Shown here piece by piece: positions 52,760 through 62,559 of a DNA stretch of 64,000 bases. Under the pieces are notes generated by a model. It saw nothing but the letters and a program-made list of their open reading frames with translations. It searched no databases and was not told where the DNA came from. Location of the stretch: NCBI GenBank assembly GCA_945900755.1, contig CAMDKS010000004.1, positions 1 through 64,000 of the forward strand, read 5' to 3'. This stretch comes from Bdellovibrio sp. ZAP7. GTDB taxonomy: Bacteria > Bdellovibrionota_B > Oligoflexia > Oligoflexales > RGVZ01. The position numbers and the translations under genes were made by a program. Numbering within the stretch: position 1 is the first letter of the stretch; every line of letters starts with the position of its first letter.

Positions 52760-53989
52760 TCAGGACAACGTCAATTTGAAGAAATTCTTTTTGCCTTTGC
52801 GAAGCACAACACCACTTCCATCAGCAAATTTTTCTGCGGATAAAACAAATTTAAAATCTGCGACTTTAACATCATCAACCGCAATGCCGCCCTGCTCCAC
52901 TAAACGCTTCGCTTCACTCTTCGTATCGCAAATTTTGGTCGCCACTAGCACGTCCAATATGGGCATCCCGACGCCGAAGGTGGCCCGAGAAATCTCGACC
53001 TTTGGAGCATCTTGCCCTCCGCCGCCCTTGTCAGAAAATACGCTTTTAGCTTGGTCTCGAGCCTTAGTAGCCTCGTCCTCGCCGTGAATCAGTTTAGTTA
53101 TGTCGAACGCTAAAATAGTCTTTGACTCGTTGATTGATGCGTCCTTTAGGCCTCCAAGGCGGCGGACTTCCTCGACAGGAAGGTCTGTGAAGTAAAATAA
53201 ACATTTTTCAACGGATTCGTCTTCGACGTTGCGAAAATACTGAAACAAGTCATAAGGAGGCGTCATATCCGGATTCAGCCAGACGGCTCCGTCAACGGTT
53301 TTTCCCATTTTATTTCCGGCTGAATTAACCAGCAATGGCACCGTGCAAATGAACGCATGCTTCCGCTCGCGCCGACGAATCAAGTCCATTCCGCCGATCA
53401 TGTTACTCCATTGATCATCGCCGCCTAGTTGAACGGTGCAATCGAGAGTCCGATTCAATTGCAAAAAATCATAACTCTGAAGAATCATGTAATTAAACTC
53501 TAAAAAACTGAGACCCTTTTCGTAGCGCTGCTTAAAGCACTCCGCTGCGAGCATACGATTGACCGTGAAATCAGCCCCTACCTCTCGTAGAATTTCAAGA
53601 TATTTCATATCTCGAAACCAATCGGCATTGTTGGTCATCACAAAATTCGCTGGCGACAAGTCTAGAAAACGAGAAAACTGCTTTTTGAGAAGACCGATTC
53701 GGTGGTCGATCACTTCGACCGTTAACATCTGACGCATATCTGTTTTACCAGAAGGATCGCCAATCATGGCCGTGGCTCCGCCCATCAATACAACGGCCTT
53801 ATGACCAGACTGTTGCCAGCGGCGAAGAGCCATAATAGGCATGAGGTTTCCAACATGAAGGCTCTCGGCCGTCGGATCAAAGCCTGCGTAGGCCACGCGT
53901 TTACCACTGGTGACGTGCTCCACCAATTCTTCCGGATGGGCCACCTGAGCCGACATGGACCGAGACTTAAGGAGTTGCAGGAAATTCAT
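52760..53989 (-). CDS. tyrS: Tyrosyl-tRNA synthetase
   Basis: About 409 residues, a class I synthetase of the TyrRS type. AYAGFDPTAESLHVGNLMPI contains the HIGH-like motif (HVGN, residues 45-48); QLGGDDQWSNMIGGMDLIR is the tyrosine-binding block and GNKMGKTVDGAVWL the KMSKS-like motif (KMGKT). A C-terminal S4 domain (TKSEAKRLVEQGGIAVDDVKV) binds tRNA. The ATG at 53989 gives MNFLQLLKSRSM; the four extra upstream codons are unlikely. Confidence 0.95.
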   Translation of the reverse strand: MNFLQLLKSRSMSAQVAHPEELVEHVTSGKRVAYAGFDPTAESLHVGNLMPIMALRRWQQSGHKAVVLMGGATAMIGDPSGKTDMRQMLTVEVIDHRIGLLKKQFSRFLDLSPANFVMTNNADWFRDMKYLEILREVGADFTVNRMLAAECFKQRYEKGLSFLEFNYMILQSYDFLQLNRTLDCTVQLGGDDQWSNMIGGMDLIRRRERKHAFICTVPLLVNSAGNKMGKTVDGAVWLNPDMTPPYDLFQYFRNVEDESVEKCLFYFTDLPVEEVRRLGGLKDASINESKTILAFDITKLIHGEDEATKARDQAKSVFSDKGGGGQDAPKVEISRATFGVGMPILDVLVATKICDTKSEAKRLVEQGGIAVDDVKVADFKFVLSAEKFADGSGVVLRKGKKNFFKLTLS

Positions 53990-54096
53990 ATGGACGTGCA
54001 CCCATTCACAATGAAAAAAATTGGAACGCTTTGAAAACCATTTTCAATTAAGTATAACGGCAAGCAGGGAATTCTGACTAGAGTTTTATCGAAAAA

Positions 54097-55023
54097 CTAA
54101 AGCGGCTCGCCTTCATATTCTGGAAGCGGAAGCGGCGGCTCAACGGGCAGACGAAAGCTTTTGGGCCGGTTTTTGACGCCCGCAATTTTTTCACCAAGAA
54201 CCGTACGAATCGCAACCGAAGCACAGGTCATCCCAAAGCAACTGGTTACAAATGATGCCGTTCCCATAATCGTGTTGCGACGATCCTTACTGACCGGATC
54301 CAAGGCTGCCAGTTCAACGGGCGTAATATCCGGCGAATTCTCCGGGAAATTAGGCTCCACAGGAAAGCGAATAGGTTCAAGACTAACCACGGTCGGCACA
54401 TAGAACCGGCCTTTACGCGGAAACATATGCCGATTTCGCAAATAAACTCGCACCATTCTTGCAAGCGTATCATCTTTTGTTTCCGAAAGATCGATCACCC
54501 GAATCTGCGTTGGATCAAGACGCCCGCCCGCACCGGCTGACGTCACAAGTTTGATATCGTTACGAACACAATAGTTAATCAGAGCACACTTGCTGCCAAG
54601 TTGATCAATGGCATCGACGACAAAATCAACCTTACGATCGAAAATGTGACCCACATCAAAACGACTGACCTGCTCTTCTTTGATTATTATTTCACAGTGC
54701 CGATTGATGAGTTTTAGGCGGTCGTACAAAGCCTGTGCTTTTGAAACTCCGACGGTCGTCTCAAGGGCCGGCATTTGGCGATTGAAATTATTAATGGAAA
54801 CTTTGTCAAAGTCGATCAATGTGACCGTGCCCACGCCACTGCGAACAATGGCCTCTGCACACCAAGATCCGACCCCGCCCAACCCAACAATCATAATATG
54901 GGCCTGCCGCAATTTCACAATACCGTCGTAGTCGACCAATCGCGCCAAGCGTTCAAATCGCCGGTCACGACCAACGACTGATGAATTCGGGGCTGAACTT
55001 GTATTTTCGGGAACTTGCGGCAT
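54097..55023 (-). CDS. tcdA: tRNA threonylcarbamoyladenosine dehydratase, ThiF/E1-like
   Basis: A 308-residue E1-like ATP-dependent enzyme. The nucleotide-binding glycine loop MIVGLGGVGSWCAEAIVRSG and TLIDFDKVSINNFNRQ are present, and DAIDQLGSKCALINYC and TSAGAGGRLDPTQI are those of TcdA (CsdL/YgdL), which cyclises t6A37 in tRNA. An alternative is another ThiF-like adenylyltransferase, less likely. Single gene between tyrS and the sulfite-oxidase fusion. Confidence 0.87.
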   Translation of the reverse strand: MPQVPENTSSAPNSSVVGRDRRFERLARLVDYDGIVKLRQAHIMIVGLGGVGSWCAEAIVRSGVGTVTLIDFDKVSINNFNRQMPALETTVGVSKAQALYDRLKLINRHCEIIIKEEQVSRFDVGHIFDRKVDFVVDAIDQLGSKCALINYCVRNDIKLVTSAGAGGRLDPTQIRVIDLSETKDDTLARMVRVYLRNRHMFPRKGRFYVPTVVSLEPIRFPVEPNFPENSPDITPVELAALDPVSKDRRNTIMGTASFVTSCFGMTCASVAIRTVLGEKIAGVKNRPKSFRLPVEPPLPLPEYEGEPL

Positions 55024-55069
55024 TCAATCGATTCCTTGCGGTGACCGACCTAAATACCCCATTCACGAC

Positions 55070-56737
55070 TCAGAGTCTATCCCTAGTACCTTGGACCCTA
55101 TCGCGCAAAACTAACCAGGCCCGCAGGTCGTCCGTCTGCTGAACAGTCAAAACACCTTTAAAGGCAGGCATTTTTCGTTTTCCGTTGGTCACTGACGACC
55201 AAAATAATCCCGCTGAAAGGCTTCGTCCCTTCAAAACTGGCCCAATATTTCCCTCACCCTCCTTGCCGTGGCAGGACTGGCAGTAGGTGTCAAATAATCC
55301 CTTCCCGTGCACCCAATGAGCTTTAGGAGCGTCGCCTGGTGACGTGAGAGACGATGGATCTGAGCTTAGTTCGACGAACTTGGAATCGTCAGTGGGTAGC
55401 TCTTTGCTGTAACGGCTTGCAAAATAGGTCGCAATTTTTTCTACCTCGTCGTCTGCCAAAACAAGGCCGTAGTCAGCCATTTTCTTTGTCACTTTAACCC
55501 AGTCCCCTTTATCTAGTCGCTGTGCCTCGGCCATACCCAAAGAATGGCAGGTCTGACAATGAGTCAGAGCCAACGCCTCGCCCGAAGCCAAAAGTGCACC
55601 AGCACTACTGCCCCTAAATTTCACACGGTCAGCCGCGTTATATAAATATCCCTTAGGATTCCACTCCTGAACGAGAGGCTGCACATGACCTTTTGAATCG
55701 GTTGCGCGAGTCATCACTTCGATACTCTGCCCCTCACCAATCGACATTTCGTATTCGAATTCCTGCCAAGCGTAGTCCTTAGGGGAGCTCAACGTTCCAA
55801 CTTTCCACGAGACACCCGCATCCGAAGACAATTCCACTTTAGTAATGAATCCCGTGCCCGAAAATGCTTTGCCTCGTATCACAATTTTACCTGGAGCCAG
55901 GTTTGCATCTGGCTTTGGGTACGTAATAATGGATTGAACCAAGATGGATTCAATGGGTTTGCCCTGCTTCACAGGATCCCAAGCTTCCCCAGGTTTCACG
56001 GCTACCAACGGCATTCGGTACGCTTTTTTTGCATACATGCGCTCATCAGGTTCTTTGGAGAACACAAGTTTAGTTACCCACTTGATCCAATTTTGCCCGT
56101 AGAATCCCGGAATAACTAAACGCACAGGGCCACCATGAACGAGAGGAATGGGCTGGCGATTCATCGTGAAGGCCAGGATCGCACCAGCTTCCGCGAGTGT
56201 GGATAAGGGAATCGAACGAACAAATTTCTTATCACCCTTCATAACCGGCTCGTCGAAGCCCTCCACCGTTACGTACGCGGCCTCTGCCGATACGCCAAGG
56301 TCTTTAAGCACGTCAGCAAGCTTAACTCCACTCCACTCAGCATTTCCAACTGCGCCACGCTTCCACTGAATGCCGCTAACCTGCGGCGAAAAAAGTCCAC
56401 GACCGTTCCCCGAGCACTCAAGGACAGCATGAAATGTTACCTGCGGATATTTTTTTAAGCTTTTGACACTAATTTTTTTTTGTTTTGCCAACAACCCTTC
56501 AAAAGAAACATCCCAGGAATCATTCGTAACACTCGGGAGAACATTGTGATGGCTACGCACAAAAAATCCGTCGAGGGGAGTTTCCCACAGGTCTATGGCC
56601 TCCAAGGCTCCTTCCGCCAGAAGGGGCCTTGCATTGCGCTCAATCAGCATACGATCTGCGAGGCCTGACGTTGCCGTCAAAGAAATAAATGCAACTGCAA
56701 ACAAGGATAGGCGTAACCTACCTAGATAATTGGTCAT
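55070..56737 (-). CDS. Sulfite oxidase-like molybdoenzyme fused to two c-type haem domains
   Basis: A 555-residue exported protein. Residues about 45-240 are the molybdopterin domain, with HAVLECSGNGRG holding the molybdenum-ligand Cys108 and FTMNRQPIPLVHGGPVRLVIPGFYGQN; about 250-370 is the dimerisation domain. Two haem sites follow: CQTCH near 393 and CQSCH near 484. It should oxidise sulfite (or a related substrate) and pass electrons internally to its cytochromes, like SorAB/SoxCD but in one chain. The signal peptide (LRLSLFAVAFISLTATSGLA) lacks a twin-arginine motif, unusual for a molybdoenzyme. Cytochrome maturation genes occur at 61.9 kb. Confidence 0.85.
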   Translation of the reverse strand: MTNYLGRLRLSLFAVAFISLTATSGLADRMLIERNARPLLAEGALEAIDLWETPLDGFFVRSHHNVLPSVTNDSWDVSFEGLLAKQKKISVKSLKKYPQVTFHAVLECSGNGRGLFSPQVSGIQWKRGAVGNAEWSGVKLADVLKDLGVSAEAAYVTVEGFDEPVMKGDKKFVRSIPLSTLAEAGAILAFTMNRQPIPLVHGGPVRLVIPGFYGQNWIKWVTKLVFSKEPDERMYAKKAYRMPLVAVKPGEAWDPVKQGKPIESILVQSIITYPKPDANLAPGKIVIRGKAFSGTGFITKVELSSDAGVSWKVGTLSSPKDYAWQEFEYEMSIGEGQSIEVMTRATDSKGHVQPLVQEWNPKGYLYNAADRVKFRGSSAGALLASGEALALTHCQTCHSLGMAEAQRLDKGDWVKVTKKMADYGLVLADDEVEKIATYFASRYSKELPTDDSKFVELSSDPSSLTSPGDAPKAHWVHGKGLFDTYCQSCHGKEGEGNIGPVLKGRSLSAGLFWSSVTNGKRKMPAFKGVLTVQQTDDLRAWLVLRDRVQGTRDRL

Positions 56738-56980
56738 GGCTTGATTTCCTGAGCATTTAATTTCATAAGTCTTTTGCTATGAGCAAGAGTAGCCAATAAA
56801 TGTAAATGCAACAAGACGAGATATAAAAAATACTCAAATTCTAAACCATTTACCGTTACTGATCGCTTTTGGTAATGGGAGTTTTCTTGAAGCTAGAAAC
56901 TCCATTGCAAATGCTTTTTAGTCCGAGGTATACTTTTGGCAGTTAACGACTAAAATTTACCCCCCGCGAGGAGATTCATC

Positions 56981-58342
56981 ATGGCCGAGTCACGTAAAAT
57001 AATTAACTCCTATTCCTTGCTCAAGTCGGGCTCCCTACTTATGCTCGCTTTTATTAATTTACTGACCGTCTCCTGTGCCGAAACCACGAGGCCAGGCACT
57101 AATTATTTGACCAATCATTCCTCAAAAAACCTTTTCGTTAGCGTTGTCTCTAAGGCCGATGCCAATCCTTTTTACACTCGCCTACCTACGAATTCTGGAC
57201 GAGTGTTGGTGACAGATTCTGAGGCCACCACCTCAGGCTCGAATTTGCACGTCCCTGCCGGCCATCATTTGTACTCGGTCGAGATGATCAAGACTAGCGT
57301 CGAAACCCTAAAAAACGAACTCTTTCGCGAAGAACGAATCGTATTGTTTTTCGCTCAAAATGATCAAGAAGCGGTTTCTATTGCCGGAAAGGCCGAAGAA
57401 TTCGCACATCCGCTCAAAGTTGACGTTAGCCAATTGAACCGCCCATCCATTTATTTGGATGCGGAAAGTATGCCAGCACTTAGTTTAGACGACATGAATC
57501 CTAATCAACTACAATCCATTCCCCAAGGCGGCATTGTTATCGACACCGCTCGCATGCGTGAGGATCTTGAGTCCCTATCTGGGGCACGTCCTACGGTTGT
57601 AAACGGGCAATCGGTGACTATTGTCAATCGCGCCACGGAAGCCAATAAAATACTCGCCCGAGCTTGGCTTCGTGCTAGTTACGAAGAACTTGGATTTACG
57701 GTCACAGAACATAAATATGCCACGGGAACAAATCTAATCGCGGAAAAGCGTGCTGCGAATCCTGCCGACGATCAAATATTTCTCGTCTCTGGGCACCTCG
57801 ACACTGTTAACACGGCTGGGGCTGACGATGACGGCTCTGGCGTCATCTCAGGGCTTTCCATCGCACGCGCCATCCATGGTCTAGAGTTTAAACGCACCAT
57901 CCGCTTCGTTGCGTTTGATGAGGAGGAGCGTGGACTGATTGGAAGTGCTGCCTACGCAAAAGAACTCGATCGTGTGGGAGACATTTCAAAGGTGAGTCTT
58001 TTCAATATTGAAATGACCGGTTATGATATCGACAATGATGGAAAATTCCATTCCATCGACTGCAATGAAAATACCTCGGCGGCCCTGACGAACGCCCTAA
58101 TTTCCTCCATATTGGCCGAAGGCATCAAACTTACTAAGGTCGAAGCCTGCACCACCCGAAGCGATCACGCCGTTTTTTGGAAGCACAATCGCCCTGCCAT
58201 TGTCATGAGTCAGAACTTTTTTGGTGGCGACAGCAATCCTTGTTATCACCGCATGTGCGATACGGTGGGCATTGTTAATTGGGACTACATGGCAAAGATG
58301 ACTCAGGCAGCTGGCAATGCGGTGGCGATCCTCAATCGTTAA
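56981..58342 (+). CDS. M28-family zinc aminopeptidase lipoprotein
   Basis: A 453-residue lipoprotein (lipobox LTVSC, Cys32). The C-terminal 250 residues are an M28 peptidase: FLVSGHLDTV (His and Asp ligands), ADDDGSGVISGL (bridging Asp), VAFDEEERGLIGS (catalytic Glu pair), NIEMTGYD and RSDHAVFW (final His). All metal ligands appear present. The N-terminal 200 residues are an unassigned domain. It probably trims peptides at the cell surface or periplasm. GAGGAG precedes the ATG. Confidence 0.85.
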   Translation: MAESRKIINSYSLLKSGSLLMLAFINLLTVSCAETTRPGTNYLTNHSSKNLFVSVVSKADANPFYTRLPTNSGRVLVTDSEATTSGSNLHVPAGHHLYSVEMIKTSVETLKNELFREERIVLFFAQNDQEAVSIAGKAEEFAHPLKVDVSQLNRPSIYLDAESMPALSLDDMNPNQLQSIPQGGIVIDTARMREDLESLSGARPTVVNGQSVTIVNRATEANKILARAWLRASYEELGFTVTEHKYATGTNLIAEKRAANPADDQIFLVSGHLDTVNTAGADDDGSGVISGLSIARAIHGLEFKRTIRFVAFDEEERGLIGSAAYAKELDRVGDISKVSLFNIEMTGYDIDNDGKFHSIDCNENTSAALTNALISSILAEGIKLTKVEACTTRSDHAVFWKHNRPAIVMSQNFFGGDSNPCYHRMCDTVGIVNWDYMAKMTQAAGNAVAILNR

Positions 58343-58510
58343 GTTTAATCGCTCGATTCAACTTACTGCATGCGCCTATTAAACGCACAACGATTGGTGT
58401 CTATTTATACCGCACGCGAGACACGCTATTTAATTCATGTTTCTATGGGAATTTGAAAGCAAATTCTGCTATGTTTGCTCGCACAAGCTGAAAAAAGGGA
58501 AATCATCAAT

Positions 58511-60037
58511 ATGCGTGAAAAATACATTAAGCAGTGGACCGATACCTATAGCGAACAAACGGATGCTCGCCTCGAAAAGCGGGCGAAGATGACCGAAGCT
58601 AAAAGCAATCCTTACAAGACTGATATTCGCCCAAATACGACCGCGAGCGAATTACGCGCCCGCCATGACGCCCACTCGAAAGAAGACATGGTCCCGATGG
58701 AGACTGACTACGCCATTGCTGGCCGAGCCATGCTTGTTCGTGATTTTGGGAAAGCTGCCTTTATCGATTGTGATGATGGTCACGGACGCATGCAACTATA
58801 TGTTAGCAAAAATGATCTTTCTGAGACGGATTTTGCCGAATACAAATTGACCGATTTCGGTGACTTTGTTTGGGGCCGTGGAAAAATGTTTCGCACGGGC
58901 AAGGGCGAGCTTGCGATTCACCTTAAAGAATTCAAATTGGTCACAAAGTCCATTCGCCCGTTGCCGGAAAAATTTCACGGCTTAACTGATGCGGAGCTTT
59001 GCTACCGTATGCGTTATGTCGACATGACCATGAATCCTGAAAGCCGCGAGACCCTACGCAAACGCAGTCAGATTGTGCGATATATTCGCGATTTTTTCCA
59101 CGACCGCGGGTACCTTGAGGTCGAAACCCCGATGATGCATTCCGTAGCTGGTGGAGCGACGGCAAAACCGTTTTTGACGCACCACAACGCCTTGGATATG
59201 GACCTATTCATGCGCATTGCTCCCGAGCTGCACTTAAAACGCCTTCTGGTTGGCGGCTTCCCAAAAGTATTTGAAATAAATCGCTGCTTTCGAAATGAAG
59301 GATTATCGATCAAGCATAATCCTGAATTTACCTCCATTGAGTTCTACGAAGCATGGGCCACCTACGAAGATCACATGCAGCTGACCGAAAACCTTCTCAA
59401 TGGCCTCGCACTTAGCCTCTTCGGCAAAGAGACGATCACCTTTGGCGAACGAGAACTCAGCTTTGCGAAGCCATTCAAACGTCTGCCCATGCGACAGGCG
59501 GTTATGGAAGCCACCAAACTTTCCGACGCAGACACACGAAATCCTGAGGCCATGATCAAAATCCTCAAGGCCGGTGGCCACGACCCCAAAAAATTAGCAG
59601 GCCTGTCACCCGATAGACTCATGGTTTTGTGTTTCGAGGAATTTGCCGAAGCTGGGTTGATTCAACCAACGTTCATTACCGAATTTCCAACCGAAATCTC
59701 ACCTCTTGCTCGTCGCAACGATAAGAATCCGGACGTCGTTGACCGTTTTGAGTTGATGATTAACGGCTGGGAGATTGCAAACGCGTTTAACGAGTTAAAC
59801 AATCCTACAGACCAACTAGAGCGATTTGCTGAACAAGCCATGGCCAAAGACGGTGGCGATGAAGAGGCCTGTGACGTCGACTATGACTTCGTTCGGGCTC
59901 TAGAATACGGGATGCCTCCAGCCGCTGGACAGGGAATTGGTATCGATCGCCTTTGCATGTTGATGACGGATAGTCCCAGCATTCGCGACGTAATTTTGTT
60001 TCCGCAGCTCAAAAAAGAAGAATTTTTTGAAACCTAA
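58511..60037 (+). CDS. lysS: Lysyl-tRNA synthetase, class II
   Basis: About 508 residues. An OB-fold anticodon-binding domain (AIAGRAMLVRDFGKAAFIDC, then MQLYVSKNDL) is followed by the class II core: motif 1 near FFHDRGYLEVETPMM, motif 2 FEINRCFRNEGLSIKHNPEF and motif 3 GQGIGIDRLCMLMTD. The ATG at 58511 follows AAAAGGG; the longer ORF start at 58475 is not needed. N-terminal extension of about 50 residues is usual. Confidence 0.95.
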   Translation: MREKYIKQWTDTYSEQTDARLEKRAKMTEAKSNPYKTDIRPNTTASELRARHDAHSKEDMVPMETDYAIAGRAMLVRDFGKAAFIDCDDGHGRMQLYVSKNDLSETDFAEYKLTDFGDFVWGRGKMFRTGKGELAIHLKEFKLVTKSIRPLPEKFHGLTDAELCYRMRYVDMTMNPESRETLRKRSQIVRYIRDFFHDRGYLEVETPMMHSVAGGATAKPFLTHHNALDMDLFMRIAPELHLKRLLVGGFPKVFEINRCFRNEGLSIKHNPEFTSIEFYEAWATYEDHMQLTENLLNGLALSLFGKETITFGERELSFAKPFKRLPMRQAVMEATKLSDADTRNPEAMIKILKAGGHDPKKLAGLSPDRLMVLCFEEFAEAGLIQPTFITEFPTEISPLARRNDKNPDVVDRFELMINGWEIANAFNELNNPTDQLERFAEQAMAKDGGDEEACDVDYDFVRALEYGMPPAAGQGIGIDRLCMLMTDSPSIRDVILFPQLKKEEFFET

Positions 60038-60491
60038 TTCTGGCATCGTTGTGCGTGTGGGTGTCTTTGCCGATATCCCACAAATATCTGCTTGGCAGGT
60101 ATCTATGGCACTAGAAACGGAAGCCATGACCTTGGAACTAGGTGTGGTGCTCAAAGGAGTTACTCACGTCCTTGACCATCCTGACGTGGGTCACTATATG
60201 GTCGCAGAAATTGACTGCATACCAGTTGGGTGTTGTCTCGTGCTTAGTGAATGGAGTGACTGGCGCAATGGATCTGTCCTTTGGATTCATTCGGTATTTG
60301 TCGAGCATGCTCACCGCCGATCAAAAGTATTTGCAAGTCTTTACTCAGCCCTTCGCGAGCGAGTGGCAACGGACTCCAGCCTTCGAGGCTTGCGGCTTTA
60401 CGTTGATAAAACAAACCATAAAGCGATTCAAGTTTATGAAGCCCTAGGCATGAAACGTGAGCACTACCACCTGTTTGAGTGGATGAAGTAA
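60027..60491 (+). CDS. GNAT-family N-acetyltransferase
   Basis: A 154-residue protein with a GNAT fold: motif A IHSVFVEHAHRRSKVFASLYSALRERV (acetyl-CoA pyrophosphate binding) and motif B KTNHKAIQVYEALGMKRE. The substrate is unknown. The frame opens at a TTG at 60027, overlapping the last codons of lysS; a GTG at 60051 is an alternative start. The overlap suggests co-transcription with lysS. Confidence 0.75.
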   Translation: MKPNSGIVVRVGVFADIPQISAWQVSMALETEAMTLELGVVLKGVTHVLDHPDVGHYMVAEIDCIPVGCCLVLSEWSDWRNGSVLWIHSVFVEHAHRRSKVFASLYSALRERVATDSSLRGLRLYVDKTNHKAIQVYEALGMKREHYHLFEWMK

Positions 60492-60495
60492 ACGA

Positions 60496-60535
60496 AATGA
60501 GCCCTTCAAATTGTTTTATATTTCCTAGGCTCATT
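60496..60535. other. Inverted repeat after the acetyltransferase gene
   Basis: AATGAGCC (60496-60503) pairs perfectly with GGCTCATT (60528-60535) across a T-rich 24-base loop just beyond the stop codon. It may contribute to transcript ending, but lacks a T run after the stem. The following 60555-60615 is very A/T-rich with two copies of TAATATTTTAT. Confidence 0.4.
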
Positions 60536-60687
60536 GAGGCCTCTGGGCAGCCATAAAATACCTAATATTTTATATAACTTCATGATATTGCTGAATATTA
60601 TATAATATTTTATCATTCCCCCTATAGTTCTTAGGAAATGCTCCGATAGCCTATATAGGTCGACAATGGTCGTCCTTGGGGGGGTCC

Positions 60688-61866
60688 GTGAGCATTCAAA
60701 AAAAACTGACACTACTACTTGCTATGACAGCCTATGCTGAACCTACGGCGTTTGCACAAACGGCAGAGACGACGACTGTTGATTCAGAAACAGTGTTAGA
60801 CCCGTCACCGTTTTCAACCTGTCGAGCGGCCGGAATGGGCGGAGCCCTCAGCACAATTGCAGACGACCTGGATGCTTTATATTACAATCCCGCAGGAATT
60901 GGTGGCGTAGGTTTTGAATCTCAATCGCAAAAAGTGCCTCCTATCAGAGGCATTCTTTTTCCTTACGCCTCCGTGAGCATTAATGAAAATGCTAAAGCTG
61001 TTGACAGTAAATTTAAAGCTACCGGTGCACAGAGTGACGCTAGTGCCGGAGCAGCCGTGATGGACGCCAATACAGGCAAACGCCAATATGCTCGAGCGTC
61101 ATTTATTCCTATGGGATTTCTGGTTGGGCGAACCGCTGTCGTGCCCGTGATCGACCACCAAATTGCCGCAGTTCCGGTTGCTGGAGCTCCAGGGCAGATT
61201 AAAATGCGTTACCGAACCATTTCTGGCGTCATGGTTGGATCGTCGATTGCTGATCATGGCAATCGATTCTCTCTCGGATTTTCCACCTTGATGGGCACTA
61301 TCGAGGAGACCGCAGGCACGTTTGCCTACACTGACATGGTCGATGTCGAAAAACGAAAAGAGATTCTTAAAGCAAACCGCAAAACATATGAATCTAGTTC
61401 GTCCAATGTTGGGATGCTCTTTAGAATTCCCAAGTCTATAACTCCGACCCTATCAGTCGTAGCAAGGAATGTGGGCAATTCAAAAAATTTAGCAAAAGAC
61501 AAGAGCCAAAAACCACTGGTCTATGACGAAGATCTCACGGCAGGATGTTCTATCTCACCTGATGTGGGAAAAATCGGGCGCTTCAATATGATTGTTGAAA
61601 GCGGTATGCTTACGCAAAAACACATGGCTGGGAAAAAGAAAATGCGCGGAGGAATGGAATTACTTTTGGGTGGCGAAACCGGCAAAAGCCTCCTGGGACT
61701 GCGCTTGGGTGGAAATAATGCCGGTGGAAGCGCAGGCATACACCTCAATATTGGACTTCTGGGCTTTGAGGCCGAAGTCCACGCTGTAGATGTTGGTGTC
61801 GATAATGATCGATTGATCGAACGCCGTGCAAGCGGAATCGTCTATATCAACGTCGCAAGCTTTTAG
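60688..61866 (+). CDS. FadL/PorV-like outer-membrane protein
   Basis: About 392 residues, exported (signal TLLLAMTAYAEPTAFAQT). The mature start CRAAGMGGALSTIADDLDALYYNPAGIGGVGF is the conserved N-terminal plug pattern of PorV/UPF0164/FadL-type barrels (AMGGAxxAxxDDxxAxxYNPAG). The rest alternates strands ending GIVYINVASF with a terminal Phe. Substrate unknown. The start is GTG at 60688 behind GGGGGGG; an upstream TTG at 60676 is less likely. It stands before the ccm operon on the same strand. Confidence 0.7.
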   Translation: MSIQKKLTLLLAMTAYAEPTAFAQTAETTTVDSETVLDPSPFSTCRAAGMGGALSTIADDLDALYYNPAGIGGVGFESQSQKVPPIRGILFPYASVSINENAKAVDSKFKATGAQSDASAGAAVMDANTGKRQYARASFIPMGFLVGRTAVVPVIDHQIAAVPVAGAPGQIKMRYRTISGVMVGSSIADHGNRFSLGFSTLMGTIEETAGTFAYTDMVDVEKRKEILKANRKTYESSSSNVGMLFRIPKSITPTLSVVARNVGNSKNLAKDKSQKPLVYDEDLTAGCSISPDVGKIGRFNMIVESGMLTQKHMAGKKKMRGGMELLLGGETGKSLLGLRLGGNNAGGSAGIHLNIGLLGFEAEVHAVDVGVDNDRLIERRASGIVYINVASF

Positions 61867-61923
61867 GAGCCTTATTTTCCTTACTTTCTAGTCGAATTGC
61901 CTAGACATCCGTGATCACTAATC

Positions 61924-61929
61924 TATAAT
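61924..61929 (+). promoter_or_regulatory. Perfect -10 box placed for a leaderless ccmA transcript
   Basis: TATAAT ends nine bases before the ccmA ATG, so transcription would begin at about 61936, three bases before the codon. No ribosome site is seen upstream of this ATG. The -35 region is poor. Confidence 0.5.
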
Positions 61930-61938
61930 TGTAGCACT

Positions 61939-62559
61939 ATGCTATCAGTACAAAAAATCTCGTTTGGGTTTAAAAATCAAAAGCTTTTTCAGGACGTAAG
62001 TTTTAACCTTGAAGCAGGTCAACTTATACGCATTTCTGGCGCCAACGGTTCAGGAAAGAGTACCATGTTAGGCTTAATTGCGGGCCTCATTACGGGTGGT
62101 GGCGGCTCGATATTGTTTGCAGGCGACGATGATTTTCGCCAGTGGACTAGCTGGATCGCACCTGACGCCAATGGATTAGTCCCGACCCTCTCTGCAACTG
62201 AAAATTTGAATTTTTGGCTGGAGTTGCGCGGAGTAAAGTTAAAGGTTGGATCCCTACAAACAACGTTAGGCCGCTGGGGCCTTAGTGGTGATTGGATTCA
62301 ATCCTCCCTGCCCGTCGCCAAATTTTCAACTGGCATGAAACGCCGCTTAGCACTCGCTAAACTAGAGCTCGAAGGATCCAAACTTTGGCTACTTGATGAA
62401 CCTTTGTTTGGCTTAGATGACGGAGCCTGCAAACAATTTCGAGACTCCCTAGATCGACATCTTAGTGCAGGCGGTGCTAGCCTTGTGGTCACCCACGATG
62501 ATCGTCTTCTTGAAAGAATTAGGCATCAGACAATATCCTTAGGTGGGACAGGCTTATGA
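61939..62559 (+). CDS. ccmA: Cytochrome c maturation ABC ATPase CcmA
   Basis: A 206-residue ABC ATPase: Walker A GANGSGKST at 34-42, signature FSTGMKRRLALAKL and Walker B KLWLLDEPLFGLDD. Small size and the following ccmB/ccmC genes identify it as CcmA, which drives release of haem-loaded CcmE. The N terminus MLSVQKISF matches the family, supporting the ATG at 61939 although it has no ribosome site. Confidence 0.9.
   Translation: MLSVQKISFGFKNQKLFQDVSFNLEAGQLIRISGANGSGKSTMLGLIAGLITGGGGSILFAGDDDFRQWTSWIAPDANGLVPTLSATENLNFWLELRGVKLKVGSLQTTLGRWGLSGDWIQSSLPVAKFSTGMKRRLALAKLELEGSKLWLLDEPLFGLDDGACKQFRDSLDRHLSAGGASLVVTHDDRLLERIRHQTISLGGTGL

Noticed and set aside
60496-60535. Rho-independent terminator after the GNAT gene
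   Set aside because: Stem is A/T-mixed, loop is 24 bases and no T run follows, so it is listed only as an inverted repeat.
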